DNA of 64,000 nt, from the NCBI GenBank assembly GCA_001931875.2, contig MSJH02000827.1, positions 248,001 to 312,000 of the forward strand, in the 5' to 3' direction. Positions within the stretch are counted from its first letter, which is position 1. Every line of letters begins with the position of its first letter. The notes below the pieces were generated by a model. That model ran no database searches. It was given only the letters and a program-made list of their open reading frames with translations, and was not told the DNA's origin. The DNA comes from Byssochlamys sp. IMV 00236 (taxonomy: Eukaryota > Ascomycota > Eurotiomycetes > Eurotiales > Thermoascaceae). A program made the translations under genes and the position numbers. Shown here in pieces: positions 11,615 through 24,332 of the stretch.

Positions 11615-12109
11615 GTTTTTTTTTAGTTATATGATAGAAATACGGGAGGCCACCCAAGTGAATATATGTATCGTTTTGTTGTCTGCCTTTTTCCATATGA
11701 CCATTTCTGGCGAGTTCGTGTTGGACGCGGCGCGTCGCGGGGTCTCGTGAGTTTGCTGTGTTTGCTTGCGAACTTCGATCTGGAGCAGCAGGATCGATCT
11801 AGCCGTATTTGGTAATGAAGCCCCTCACCGCCTTGGGAACTTTTTTTGATTCTCTGGATCTGAGATTGAGGATAAGTAATACCATCATGCGCGGTCTCAG
11901 CATTGCTAAGATCAGCTTTTCTTGCCCAAAAGAGATATAATTCCTACTCGGAGTCTCTCTCGGAAACTTATCCTTTTTTTGAGCTCCCATTGACGTTCTA
12001 CGCCTGAACGGCATGGTGTAGGATTACGCCTTGAAATCTCCGCGCAAATTTCCGCCCGCGGACAAATTTACAATCAACTGCAGCGACGAACTTGATCAAA
12101 ACAGCCACG
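11615..12109. promoter_or_regulatory. Bidirectional promoter region RPA2/dbp10
   Basis: 495 bp between two divergent start codons, so it should contain both promoters. There is a T-run just upstream of the RPA2 ATG (11615-11625). No convincing TATA box was identified. Confidence 0.6.
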
Positions 12110-14911
12110 ATGCCTCACCGCGCAGCGTCTCCGGCCATGTCGGAGAATGAGTTCGACATCTCCAAGGCCCTCTTCCAGGGAGACGATTTGGACTGGGAAA
12201 CCAGCCTGGAGAAAAACGAACGGAAGAAAGCCAAGCCAATCCAGAACCTTGACCTTCTCAGCGGAGCCGGTCTTGAGGACGACGATGAAGATGACGAGGC
12301 CTTTATCGCTGCGCATCAGGCGTCAGCAAATCGAAAGTCATCGAATCTCAAGGGCAGGACGGTCAAGAAAGGAGGTGGCTTCCAGGCCATGGGTTTGAAT
12401 GCTCATCTCTTGAAGGCGATTACTCGTAAAGGATTCTCCGTGCCCACACCCATTCAGCGCAAAACGATCCCCGTGATTTTGGACGACCAAGATGTCGTTG
12501 GAATGGCGAGAACAGGTTCCGGTAAAACGGCCGCGTTCGTGATTCCCATGATTGAGAAGTTGAAGAGTCACAGCACCAAGATCGGTGCCAGAGGGTTAAT
12601 CCTATCACCCTCCCGAGAACTGGCGTTGCAGACTTTGAAGGTTGTTAAGGAGCTTGGACGTGGCACAGATCTCAAGTCGGTGCTTTTGGTTGGTGGAGAC
12701 AGCTTGGAGGAACAATTCGGTTTCATGGCTGGGAACCCCGATATCGTCATTGCTACCCCGGGTCGATTCTTGCATTTGAAGGTCGAGATGAATTTGGATC
12801 TCTCGAGTATCCGATATGTCGTGTTTGATGAAGCCGATAGGCTGTTTGAAATGGGTTTCGCCGCTCAATTGACGGAAATCTTGCACGGACTGCCACCCAC
12901 TCGCCAGACGCTGCTGTTCTCTGCTACACTTCCGAAGTCCCTCGTAGAATTTGCCCGCGCCGGTCTGCAGGAGCCCACACTGATCCGTCTTGATGCTGAG
13001 AGCAAGATATCGCCTGACCTTCAGAATGCTTTTTTCTCAGTCAAGTCTGCAGAGAAGGAAGGCGCTCTGATCCACATTCTACAGGAAGTTATCAAGATCC
13101 CCACGGGCCCTACGGAGACTTCTCAGCGGTTGAGTGAACAGGCTGCAGATGCAAAGAAGAACCCCAAGAAGAGAAAGCGAATTGAGCTGGAAAAGACCGT
13201 CAAACATAATGAATCGCCTACTAAGCATTCTACAATCATTTTTGCGGCTACCAAGCATCACGTCGATTACCTCACCTCCCTGCTCCGTGAGACAGGATGG
13301 GCAGTGTCATATGCGTACGGTTCTCTGGATCAGACTGCCCGTAAGATTCAGGTGCAGAACTTCCGCACTGGCATCACGAACATCCTAGTCGTCACAGATG
13401 TCGCTGCCAGAGGTATCGATATCCCTGTTCTTGCAAACGTCATCAACTATGACTTCCCATCTCAGCCAAAGATCTTCGTTCACCGTGTTGGTCGAACTGC
13501 TCGAGCCGGTCAGAAAGGATGGAGTTATAGTCTTGTTCGGGACTCTGACGCCCCGTATCTGCTTGACCTTCAGCTCTTTCTTGGAAGGAGACTCGTCTTG
13601 GGTCGTCAATACGGTGATCAGGTCAACTTTGCCGATGATGTTGTTGTTGGCAGCCTACCCAGAGACATTCTCGCACGGTGCTGTGAATGGGTAACGAAAT
13701 TGGTCGACGAAAATGTGGATATTGAGTCTCAACGTGGTGTTGCTGCTAAGGGAGAGAAGCTCTACATGCGCACCAGGAACTCTGCTTCCGCTGAAAGTGC
13801 GAAAAGAGCCAAGGAGGTGGTAGGTTCGAACAATTGGATGGCTCTCCATCCGTTGTTCAACGACGAGGCGAGCCAGATGGAGATTGAAAGAGAGAAGATG
13901 CTCGCCAGAGTTGGCGGCTACCGACCATCGGAGACTATTTTCGAAATTGGCGGCAGACGTGCTGGCAAGAAGGTAGATGATGAATCTGCTGATATGATGA
14001 AGAGGATCCGGACAACCCTTGATAAGAAGAAAAAGAATCGCGCCGAAGGCCGTTCTGAGTTCTTGGAAGGCTCATCTACTCAGCTACAGAAGACTGATTC
14101 GACTGAGAAAGACGATGGCGATAACGGCTTTTCTGACGAGGATGACGAAGCTACTGGAGAGGTCCCCGATAACATGTCGCTGGCATCTGATTCTGAGCTC
14201 GAGGTTACGTTTTCGTCCTACAACGCCTCTGGGAAAGATAAATCGAAAGCAAACGTCTCTGCAGCGTCCTTCCAGAATCCAGAGTACTTCATGTCTTACA
14301 CCCCTGCCAATCATTCACTCGCTGAAGACCGAGCCTACGGTGTCCATTCGGGAACAAACTCGAATTTCGTCCAAGCTTCTCGCACCGTCACCATGGACCT
14401 TACAGGAGACGAAGGAGCTGCAGGTTCTGCGGAGCCACGTTCTGGCATGCGCTGGGACAAGCGACACAAGAAGTACGTCTCTCGTCGCAATGACGAAGAT
14501 GGTTCTAAAGGCACACGTCTTGTCCGCGGTGAGAGTGGAACCAAGATTGCAGCTACCTTCAGAAGTGGACGATTCGACGCCTGGAAGAAGGGCAAACGGA
14601 TCGGCCGTTTGCCTAGGGTTGGTGAGGCCGAAGCTCCCGGTATGGGTGCTGATCTAAATGCTGCCGGAGGAAAGAGATATAGACACCGCAAGGAGCAGGC
14701 TCCCAAGGCGGCCGACCCTCTGCGTGGTGACTACGAGAAGAAAAAGAAGAAGCTTGAGGCAGCCAAGGAGAGGCTGAACGCCGCTCCTGGCGGAGCTGGG
14801 CATCGGGCGAAGAATGAGTTGCGCACCAACGAAGACATCCGGAAGGCAAGAAAGCTGAAGGAAAAGAGACGAGAGAAGAACGCCCGGCCATCAAAAAAGA
14901 AGAAGTTCTAA
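12110..14911 (+). CDS. dbp10: ATP-dependent RNA helicase Dbp10
   Basis: Single exon, 933 aa, ATG at 12110 in ACGATGCC context (the frame is open a little upstream, but only from a TTG). DEAD-box motifs appear in order: GGGFQAMGL with the Q-motif (about residues 85-115), Walker A ARTGSGKT (about 132), [19 protein letters not shown] in VFDEADRLF (about 239), [18 protein letters not shown], and [10 protein letters not shown] (about 457). A DBP10CT region follows. The C-terminus is strongly basic, ending KKKKF, with lysine-rich coiled segments. Dbp10 is a nucleolar helicase that remodels pre-60S ribosomes around the peptidyl-transferase centre. Length and tail match the fungal family. The N-terminus is acidic ([10 protein letters not shown]). 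It is divergent from RPA2. Confidence 0.96.
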   Translation: MPHRAASPAMSENEFDISKALFQGDDLDWETSLEKNERKKAKPIQNLDLLSGAGLEDDDEDDEAFIAAHQASANRKSSNLKGRTVKKGGGFQAMGLNAHLLKAITRKGFSVPTPIQRKTIPVILDDQDVVGMARTGSGKTAAFVIPMIEKLKSHSTKIGARGLILSPSRELALQTLKVVKELGRGTDLKSVLLVGGDSLEEQFGFMAGNPDIVIATPGRFLHLKVEMNLDLSSIRYVVFDEADRLFEMGFAAQLTEILHGLPPTRQTLLFSATLPKSLVEFARAGLQEPTLIRLDAESKISPDLQNAFFSVKSAEKEGALIHILQEVIKIPTGPTETSQRLSEQAADAKKNPKKRKRIELEKTVKHNESPTKHSTIIFAATKHHVDYLTSLLRETGWAVSYAYGSLDQTARKIQVQNFRTGITNILVVTDVAARGIDIPVLANVINYDFPSQPKIFVHRVGRTARAGQKGWSYSLVRDSDAPYLLDLQLFLGRRLVLGRQYGDQVNFADDVVVGSLPRDILARCCEWVTKLVDENVDIESQRGVAAKGEKLYMRTRNSASAESAKRAKEVVGSNNWMALHPLFNDEASQMEIEREKMLARVGGYRPSETIFEIGGRRAGKKVDDESADMMKRIRTTLDKKKKNRAEGRSEFLEGSSTQLQKTDSTEKDDGDNGFSDEDDEATGEVPDNMSLASDSELEVTFSSYNASGKDKSKANVSAASFQNPEYFMSYTPANHSLAEDRAYGVHSGTNSNFVQASRTVTMDLTGDEGAAGSAEPRSGMRWDKRHKKYVSRRNDEDGSKGTRLVRGESGTKIAATFRSGRFDAWKKGKRIGRLPRVGEAEAPGMGADLNAAGGKRYRHRKEQAPKAADPLRGDYEKKKKKLEAAKERLNAAPGGAGHRAKNELRTNEDIRKARKLKEKRREKNARPSKKKKF

Positions 14912-15469
14912 TGTCTTTATTAAATTACTGCGATGGGAAAATGTCGTGGGTGTATGTTGATAGATTATTGTATTGCTCTGATACCCTTACTTCATCTCAT
15001 CAAGGTATCATCTCGTATAGTATCTTGTATATAAATATGTCCGTCAAGAACCTCTACCATGGAATCCTGTAGTGCAGTAATTTGGTGAAGGGAAACTGAT
15101 ATAAAACACACATAAAACCCAAATACCATCCAAGTCTACAGCAATATGACCAATTAATCTCCTACGCGCTCTAGACATAATCCTTCCGGATGCTGAACTA
15201 CTTAGCGGACAGGAAGACGTTCCAACCTTTGCTTTTTGCAGTTTCCCCGGTTGTTCTTGTACTCTACGCCATTCTCCCCCACAGGGACAGGCAATGCGAT
15301 ATGCGGTCATGGACCCGTGACTAGAATATTATCGTGAGGCTCCCGAAAGCTCCATCTTTATGCACAAGTTGCACAACTAAGAGAAACAATTTGGACGCGA
15401 AGTGGACCCAGCGGGAAGATCACAGAAACCAGGATAGTTTGAAGTACGTGCAGATAGTTACAGGTAGAG

Positions 15470-15557
15470 GTACATGTACATGTACTGTACATATGAGAGA
15501 ATTCGTACTTGGTCGCGGGGAGTTGGTGCCAGCATCACATGTACATGTACATGTACA
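15470..15557. repeat. Clustered GTACAT palindromic repeats
   Basis: Two runs of alternating GTACAT/ATGTAC, 15470-15495 and 15537-15557, can each fold on themselves and pair with each other. They lie 3' of dbp10 in non-coding DNA. Confidence 0.8.
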
Positions 15558-17648
15558 ATATATGTATAATGTATGTACGCACAGAGCAAAAAGATTAAAC
15601 ATAAAAGATTTAGGATCTCTTTTCCGCTGGACGATATGCTATCGTTATGCTCTCATTCGTGCATTTGCATGAGTCTGATTTGGAATATTATCAACCTACC
15701 ACCGTCAAGAGCGCGATACTAGCTGCCTTTCGCTCTGTCATGTTTCCCTTACTTGGTCTGTCCATGCACATGCACCAACCAATACATGACTGCGGCACGT
15801 ACATAATACATACATACATACATGCATACCAATTAGAAAAGGACGGGATGGAATGATCGACGCCAGGGTCCCTTCTTGAACTTTGTCCTCTCTTTCCATT
15901 TCCAGCAAGAGGATCACATAGGAGCTTTCTTTGCTCACAGACGATACGATACAAGGTCTGGAGAATCCCAGCCTCACTATTGGGATCTTAGGCGCTGCAA
16001 TGTGACGAGGGGGGAAGGCGGACGCGATCCGTGTCAGATGCGGAATATTCTTTCAACCAACAAGGGTAAAATAGGAGTTTTTTTTACTGGAGCTGTTATA
16101 TCCAGCAGCGTACCATAAGAGATGATGAGAGAAAATCCGCATCACTTGTGCCCGTCACACGACAATTGGTGAGGAAGCTAGCCTGGGGAGAATTAATACT
16201 AGTGATGGCCATAGGGGGTATTCTTCGGGATACGTGGGGGGGAAAATAGGTTGATCATCCATCCGCTAGGTAAATCCATCCCAAATGTTGTCCAATCCTC
16301 CTCCAGCCCCCTCCACGGTCCGTCCCGTAGGGAGGACAACAGAAAGTGAGGTCTTTGCCATCTATCTAATCGATGTATAGACTACTAGACTGACCATTGA
16401 CTGCTAACCTGCTCACTAGGGAAAAGCCAACGTCAAAGCGCGTAGATCGTCAACTCCACCCGTGCAGGACGATCGCGGACAGTGCTCGAGCGTCACGTCT
16501 GTGCGTCTGCCAAAGGATGCTCTGGAGAAGATTTCCAAGTTCCAACGTTCTCAATTTTCAGGGCCTCGAACTCGAAGCCGCTCCGCGCGCGCATTTTCCA
16601 TTTAAGTCTTGACGCTCTATCAAGTGGGACGGTGAGGTGCTGGCGATCGATAGAGCCGGCAATAGGGTTCAATAGTCAGACCCAGCTCGTCGGTCAATAC
16701 TAGATGGCGGGAGGGCAAATAATCTATCTATCTAGATAGATCATCTCACCGAATAATAATCTCTCACGTTCTGTTTGTCGCCCGTTGTCCGCTTCACCTA
16801 CGGAATTCCGTCATGGCAGCCATGGATTCGAGGCGTGGTCCATCTGATGTCGATGAACTCTCCTCTCTCCATGGCCGCTAGACTAAGGGCGCCCCTTGTT
16901 GGATCTCCGTCGCACGGGCTTCAGCCCGGGGATCACAGCCCTTGGCCATATTATTCACCGCGTCTTTCTCCAGCCAAGACAACCAGTTGCCGATATGCTT
17001 CATGTTCGCCAGCCGTTTTAAGCTGTGGATGATCACCAGCACAGGGATTGTCCTGTAGCTTGCCTCGACAACGGCCCACTCGTCACTCGACGCGGAGGAT
17101 TGACAGCCAGGAAGCGCGGGCCCTGATTATCGCTCCCAGGATCTCTCTCCCTTTCGACCGTAGAAGGACCAACGAGACACCGCTTCGTGACCCGTTCGAC
17201 CCAAGAACCCGAGTGGTCTCTTCGATGAGCTGACCGTTTTTCCCGAGGATACTCTGGGTTCCTCCAGCTTTGGGCAGCTGCCGGTCCCCGATGCTGGGAC
17301 AAGCTCTCATGCATCGTCCATCGTAGCCGGAGAAGCTCTAGCTATCTATCTATCCGATTGTCGTTGGCGCAATGCTCACAGGATCTCACCACTTGTCCCG
17401 TGTACCCTACCATTTTTCATCATCTGAGGCTGAGGCGCAAACCGGATCAGCGCAACGGAAGCAAATCAATTCCCTCGCAGCGAGAACGTCAAATAGTCTG
17501 CTGTGCTTGCTACTTTCCTTGGCATGGTCATCGCCCTGTATAGCATCGAAGGATCACACCGAGTCACTGACCATCTCATCTCATACGCGGATCAACATAA
17601 AGCCGCGCTCGGAACGCGGTCAAGATCATGGACCCCTGCAACTAGTTC

Positions 17649-17670
17649 GTCCAGACAACGTCCAGACAAC
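17649..17670. repeat. Exact 11-bp tandem duplication
   Basis: GTCCAGACAAC occurs twice in direct succession in non-coding DNA. Confidence 0.9.
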
Positions 17671-18613
17671 GCGATAGATCGCTGTGCTTCCCGAATAAAT
17701 GAACCCAAAAACGGCTGACTTATCCTGAGGCTAACTCCTCGAGTGTTCATCGCCATATTACTGGACGACTCCTGCATATACAGTCACATTGACTGTGAAA
17801 ATAATAAAAAAAAAAGAGTCTACACGAAGAAGTAGCACGAAGAGCTTACCGCGTCCGATGCTATGGTGAGATGTTTACCCTTCGTTGCTGGAGGCCATGA
17901 ACTGTGGGCCCTACAGAAGAACCGCGGTACAGGAGTCATAGTGTACCGGATCCGAAGGTCCCATGGGACCTTTAAGTTGCTTAAGATCGATCATATTAGC
18001 AGTACTATTATTCCTCCGCAACAGCTGGCACACATAACACAACATCCCTGTTCCCTGCGCAACCTGGAAGGCTGGAACGTATTGGCTGCATTCGCCAAGT
18101 CGGAAAGATAATGGTCAGGGGAAAGGGGCAAGACGAAATCCTTTTTACCTGGGAGTCTGGACAAGACAGTAGTATTCGAAAAGGGCTGTTCGGGCGTTCC
18201 CAAGGCCCAAGCCATGTGGGCTTGGTCCTGGTCTTGGTGCAAGTGCGACTGATGTTCCTTGGAACTCCTTTTCCAGAATCAGACATGCTGGCGAAGAACA
18301 TCCTATCGGCACACACCCAGCCGCAGGGACTAACTTAAGCATTTCCAGCCTTAAAAGATCCATGCTCTTAAGATCCTCGATTAATATGTTTCGCCATGGG
18401 ATGGATCTACATGCAATGTGAATCAAATCCGATGGTAGCGACCCTTGGGGACAGCACTATACTCTACTCTGATATAGAGCAGTCGACGGCGCTGGGCGAA
18501 AGAAAAATACACCGGCTTTGGCGGTAAAGAGGCGTCTACGTCCAGGTCTGCGTATCCTGGAGACCAGTAGTGGTGGGATCGAGCAATAAGTAATAATGTC
18601 TGATCTAGATGAA

Positions 18614-18647
18614 CCTACTCGCTGGCCATGCCTACTCGCTGGCCATG
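18614..18647. repeat. Exact 17-bp tandem duplication
   Basis: CCTACTCGCTGGCCATG occurs twice without spacer in the gene-poor block. Confidence 0.92.
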
Positions 18648-21600
18648 TCTGGACGTAGCTAGCCGTCACGACAGCAATAGTCTATCCGCTTGGAGAAAGG
18701 ACCCAAAAATCGGTTGAACCCGTCAATACTGGATGATCCACGGGAGATTTCGAATTTCCCGCGTGGCCTCGACGCAGATCACTAGTGCGCTAAACACTAA
18801 TCCATGGAAAACCGCCACTCGCTTCGATATCTTCACATCAAGCTGTCTGTCGCTTCTCCTAACTCTGAGAGCCGCACAAAACTACCAACATGGAAGAATC
18901 TTGAGGTGTCCTGATCGAGGAACTACTAGTCCCTGACTCTCCTTCGCCATGCTCCGCACCATTGGTTCGCAGACCCGTCACCCACAGAGCGATCACCGGT
19001 GCTAGTAATGCTCAGGAACTAGCCAGAACCAGCCGCCTATCTACAGCTCAGAGCTCTGGATATCCCGTCGAGGAAATGATCGGTAGGCAGGAAATCCTCG
19101 ACAACCTGGCCTGTCTCCTGGCCGCTCTGTCCCGTAGCTCTGGTGATCCGATGATCGGTTATCAATTGTCCTCCAGGTGTATCCGCTCGTTTCTCGATCA
19201 CAAGAATACCTTATGACGAGCAAAGCATGCTCAGAACTCTGCAGGAATGCTGTCATGACCGACAGCGGAGTTTCGCCAACGCACTGGACCGCAAACGCTG
19301 CGAGCGTCCAGGTCTAATTATGCGGAATCGGGGACGTCACACTAGCAACAGACGTTACCCGTTCAGGCTCGTGGCTGTCGAACTATTGATCCATTTCGAC
19401 TTCCGCCCGTCCACTACGGAACAACAGATCGTGCTGGCACATCCCACTATTAACTAAGCTGGGCGAACTGCTCAGAGCTATCGGTCGCTCCCTGGAGCTT
19501 GCCCCGGGCGTTATCCATCGAGCACGTCTGTTTCGGTTCCACTCCTTTTCTTCCGCGTACGGTCTGTGCAGACCACGGCTCGTAGCAATTGCTCAGGGGA
19601 TCGTTCGAGAAGGAAACGAGAAACGTTCCGTAGGATGACCATGCGATCTACCTATTCTTCAAAAGTCATATAGCTGAAGGGTGCTAGGGCCAGGGAGATG
19701 GACCGTGCAGCCGCTGCAGTGTGCCTTCATGAACCCTCTTTCAATAATGTTGGGGACCCCCGAACAAAACGGCGCATTCCACACAGGCGGGTAGGAGAAC
19801 GACGAGACAGTGGGGGGTCTTGCATACAAACTGTCCGCCGAGGCGTCCGCGGGAAAGGCACGATTTAACCCTAGGTGGATTGTTTGATGGATTCCGCGCA
19901 TAAATCCTGGACACTGATTGATTGAGACGTTGGATGGTTTCCAGATAAACTCAGACAACATCATACCAGCATCTTCCCCGGGCAGTAGACTCCTTCGCCG
20001 GCCCGAGAGCTGGTCCAGCACTACTGACATGTTTTCGACCAGATCCTTGGACACTCGATGTCATACGGATCTACTCGATGCTAATCAGCTCCAAAAGGAA
20101 TGCGTGTACGAGCCAAATTACCAGATCCCTTGACCGTCCTTCATCTACGGCACTACCAGCCGAACAGCTCCTTCTGTACTCTTCGGCGTCCCTGGATCTC
20201 CGTAGAGTCTGCTCTCCGTTAGCATCATATATCGCTACTAGTGTCCAGTTAATCCGCGCGATGTCCACAACATAACCGCATCGGAGGACCGTGGATCATT
20301 TCCTAGAAGAGCTTTGCTAGTTAAGTTTCTGGACTTGGTGCCTGGCAGACTCGGTATCTCTCGCCATCTACTGTGAGTGGGCCACCAAGCTCATCAGCTA
20401 TATCCGCTATTTACCGGCGGGGCGTTGCGGCTTGAAGACCCGGAGACGGCGGACCACTGATCCACTGCGGGAAAATACTTATGCTCATCTGGCCAGTTGA
20501 ACTGCCATTGTTGTTGACAGTTGGTCCACGCGCCTTGCTCGAACCTGGCGCCCCAGAACTATTGGACGGAGCATCGTTGAACAAGCTCGCAAATGACAAA
20601 AGAAAGAAAAAAAAAATGCAATAGTTATACTATTCACTTTGTTACTCAAAGGTCTCCTGCCATATGTATAGGTAAAATGACAGAGCTCAGAGAATTAGAC
20701 TAATTGCTCTCCAAGGCTCATGTATGCACAGGATGGGACAACAACGGAGCTATCCCTACCTAGATACGTCAAGTGAAAACGATTCCAACACGCGCGAAGC
20801 GGACTAGACTAGGTCCTTGGCCAGGTACCTATTACTGGGAACGGGTCCCTGGCTTTAAGCATGTGTTCGAGTCGTGAACTTCAGGGAACCGGTGTGGAGA
20901 GTCGGAAATTCCTCGTTAACGCTTCTTATTTGCTCTTAGCTGTCGCTGCATACTCTATAGGCGCCTCCCCGGAACGAGAGATCGGAAGAGTACAGAGACA
21001 GAGACAATAATAATGGACAGACTCCATGAACCCCAGAGCTGGTTTCTGGAACTCCACAATCAGCCTCGAGAAGGCCACTCTCCGCGCGGGAATTCTTCTG
21101 TGCTCCTCTCCAGAGTCCCTCACTGCTGGCACGCTTGGATTGACAACTCCCTGTGTCCTTTCTTCCGGCCAACGGACCGTAGCGTTGTCGAACTGGGACG
21201 GAATGCATGCTACTCATCCTTGCCGAGGTGAACTATTGAGATTGGACACACCAGACGGGCACCGACGTCGATCTTGTCGTTCGTCTCTGCCTTTTCCTGT
21301 CGCGGTTTTTTGATTGGTGTCGACTCAGCTTTTCTGCTGTCGCCGAATCGACAACTCCACAGGCGACATCACCTTTCGGTGTCCAACCTCCCCTCCCCCT
21401 CCCAGAATTTGGTAACCCATTCTCGTCGGTGTCACTGACAGCGGCACCCATTCCTAATCGTCCATCTAATGCAAGCCACGGCGCCGGCTCCAGTGGGACT
21501 TCCGGAAGGGAAAAAAAAGCAAGAATCGGCGCCACCCAAGAGCTTTATGGAACCGTCCGTGTGCTGTGAGCTCTATTGAGCCAGTCCATTGTGTTCGGGC

Positions 21601-22750
21601 CATTATCACGTTAAATTCAATTGAATGCCGGGAATAATTAGTATTAGATCTGCCACGACTATTGAGATCACGGAAGCCAGAGTCTATCTTCATAGCCCAC
21701 TCTGCACTGACCACTATACCATTCCATCCCCCCTCATCTGGTTCTAGACACTAAGGAATAGTTCCGCTGAAGGTCCCGAGCCTTGACATGACCTGCAGGC
21801 GGAGGTCAGGGTAATATCTCTCGTTTCTCCCAAGACAAATTATGTCTTAAGGTCTCGAAGAGAAGACAGCGGGACCATTCTCACACCGTCGTATTATCGA
21901 CCTGCTCGAAGCTTTAGGTCCAGATCCTCTCTGGGGAAACTAGTACCCGGCTTTCTTTGTTGTGATTCTTCCTTTTTCTCTTCTTCCAACTTCTCGCTTT
22001 ATCCCTTTACTCTCAATTCGGAAGTAGAATATCGTCATACCCCGGTTCTGGGCCTCTCTTTGACAGAACCGTTCGACGTGTCATTCCTTGCGCTTTACCT
22101 CCTCGAGGCATTGTCGACAGCCATTGAGAAATAAAAAAACAAGAGTCATTGCCCAAATAGGTATGAAGTAGTAACTTATCCCCTAACGCTGGAGATCTCT
22201 GCACCATCCTTCCACTCCCCTGGTCTCCTTGCCCCGGTCCTTCGGTGGAGGAAGGTCATCACGCCGTCGAGCAAAAGGCGCCTGGGCTATGTCAGTCCGG
22301 CTGTTGATCGATGTGCCTCAATCGTGATTGCCCCTCCCGCCACAATACGTCTTAGACTGACATCTAGAAGCTTTTACTCGTCAAGTGCCTAATTAATCCG
22401 ATAGTTGAGATCGACACGGCACGGTCAATCATCTGGTGGCCTCCGTTCATATACAGCAGCCCTACGTTTAAGTGCCTGCACGTCACCGGCCATGCTGTCC
22501 ACCGTGCCACCTCTCTGAAGAACCTCACGGAGATTGTTGTTTATTTTTTGAACCCATTCTAACATAAGCTCCGCAAGCAACAGCTCGGAACTTTTGCCTC
22601 ATGCAATCTCTACTTCTCCCCCATCTGTCCTTTCCTGAGAGAAGGTTCCAAGAAAGCGGTTTGAACGTCGACCCGGGGCGGTTGTCTTTGAACCTGAGCT
22701 GGTCAAACAACGCCTGCGGGTCCATCCGGGCTCCTTATCCTTCCCCCCCT

Positions 22751-24332
22751 ATGTCTGGCTCTCCTCTCGCAGACAATCCGTCCGAATCATCCGGAGGAGG
22801 TCAAGACCAGAGACAGTCAGAGTCCAACGTACCTGTTACGAACCAAGTCTCTAGGTCGATTCCACCGCCTAGTGCTCCTGTGATCGGGGAGCCAGAGGGG
22901 CGGCGTCTCCAGCATGGACAGCAGCAGGGAGCGTTTACAGAACGACGTGACATGATTCACGACCCGCTACTTGCATCACAAACAACACCATTTGTTGGTG
23001 AGAGTTCAGCTTCAGCCGAGACAGCGTACGCAGCAGCAGCAGCAGCAGGCCTTCCCTCGACAGGCAAAAACAGGCCTCTTCCCCCGAGGACTACGAGACG
23101 TACAAAGGCCCATGTAGCTTCTGCGTGTGTGAACTGCAAGAGAAAGCATCTGGGCTGTGATTCAGCACGCCCGTGCCGTCGTTGCGTTGTAGCAGGTAAG
23201 GCCGTAAGTATCCTGTTCTGATTCTTCTTCGTTGCACAGCGGGATTTGCCGTTTCAGTGTGGAGTCGCATGTTGACAGTTGACGCCAGGCCAGTTGTGTG
23301 GATGTCACCCATAAAAAGAGAGGACGACCACCTTTGAAAGCAGAGGAGACTCCTGTCCGACCTTACGCGACCTCGTCTGAAGACCCGTCAGCGTCACGAG
23401 ACATCTCGCGTTTCTCCCCCTCGAATCGAGCGCATTTCCACAGAAGGACTTCTTCTCGCGAGATCCGCCCGATCACCGACCTACAACTTCCCCAAGCGGG
23501 CGATTTAGGAGGGAACCGAATGGGAGGTAGTGGGTTAGGAGCCGCGAGCACTCCAGCACAGAGATGGCCGCCTTCGGTATATCCTTCACCTCAGAGGCTC
23601 ATTACATCGCCTTCATTACCACAAGGTTTCAGCCAGAGACCGGTATCTGCCGGATCGTCCCAGCACTCGGTAGCAATGCAATCTCCCTTCGTGCATTCTG
23701 CGGGGCCTGCGGGTTCAGCAGTGGGTGGTAGACCGAGCCCAGGAAGAGTAGGAGGACAAGTGCTTTCGTCGTCATTCAGCCATCCACTGCTACCAGCTTC
23801 GTCACCGCGGCAATATCCACAAGCTTATCCTCCGATCTCACCATATTATGAGCGTCCTCGAACGCCACCGCGGCCGCTCGTGAGTGAACCATCGGCTCTC
23901 ACGGAATTCCGCGGTCAACACGTCGAGCCTGGACTCCGTTTACCTCCTATTCTTCCGTCCCCAGGCAGGCACTATGGACAACTAGGGCCAGACCCTCGAA
24001 GAAGTCATTCTTATCCTACGCCTTGGTCATCCAGGCCGTGGCCTGAACAGCAGCAAGAACAACACATTCAGCCGCGTTCTCTTGAAGTGATGGAACCAAT
24101 GGCGAGGCACTCTCAATCTTACCAGCCCATCGCGGGCGCCAGTCACCCCGAGCGTGCCATCCGGCAGCCTGCAGGGTCGGCTGTTCCTGCACAACAGTAT
24201 CCGTCGCAGATGTCACCACCAAGGGCAAGTGCTGAACAGTTGAGAAGAACAGGCGGAAGTGGTGATACGGGCGATGCTAGTCCTCCTGCAAAACGCAGAA
24301 GGATGACTCTGGACGACATAGTGAACGACTGA
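22751..24332 (+). CDS. Zn(II)2Cys6 transcription factor
   Basis: join(22751..23203,23289..24332), 498 aa from MSGSPLADN. An in-frame ATG at 22601 would add 50 residues. The zinc cluster CVNCKRKHLGC..CRRCVVAGKAASC (about residues 126-160) is split by an 85-nt intron (GTAAGT..CCAG) whose removal restores the sixth Cys and the following basic HKKRGRPPLK linker. The rest is low-complexity, rich in Pro, Ser and Gln, and ends with a basic nuclear-localisation-like stretch and MTLDDIVND. There is no fungal-specific TF (PF04082) middle domain, which sets it apart from metabolic cluster regulators. A (CAG)6 run at 23031-23048 codes Ala6. It is expected to bind DNA in the nucleus; target genes unknown. 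A long non-coding region lies upstream, as seen for many developmental regulators (inference). Confidence 0.87.
23031..23048. repeat. (CAG)6 run coding poly-Ala
   Basis: Trinucleotide run within the zinc-cluster gene, read as GCA for Ala6 just before the DNA-binding domain. Confidence 0.85.

Larger units (their letters stand above)
14912..22750. other. 7.8-kb block with no recognisable gene
   Basis: Only short open frames (up to about 130 codons) occur, most opened by TTG/GTG/CTG, none with a family signature or an in-phase intron chain that I could find. Visible structure: GTACAT-type palindromic repeats at 15470-15495 and 15537-15557, TATC/GATA palindromes at about 16723-16744, an exact 11-bp tandem at 17649-17670 and an exact 17-bp tandem at 18614-18647. 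Base composition is balanced, not AT-rich, so it does not look like a RIP-erased transposon. The right end (about 21.9-22.75 kb) is the likely promoter and 5' leader of the zinc-cluster gene. A long non-coding transcript or an eroded gene cluster cannot be excluded. Confidence 0.45.

Noticed and set aside
11799..12014. Minus-strand basic frame (MPFRRRTSMGAQ) in the RPA2/dbp10 promoter region
   Set aside because: It lies within the short divergent promoter, has no recognised homologue, and would overlap both promoters.
19659..20054. 131-codon minus-strand frame in the gene-poor block
   Set aside because: Opened by GTG, no recognisable motif, and no in-phase extension by introns.
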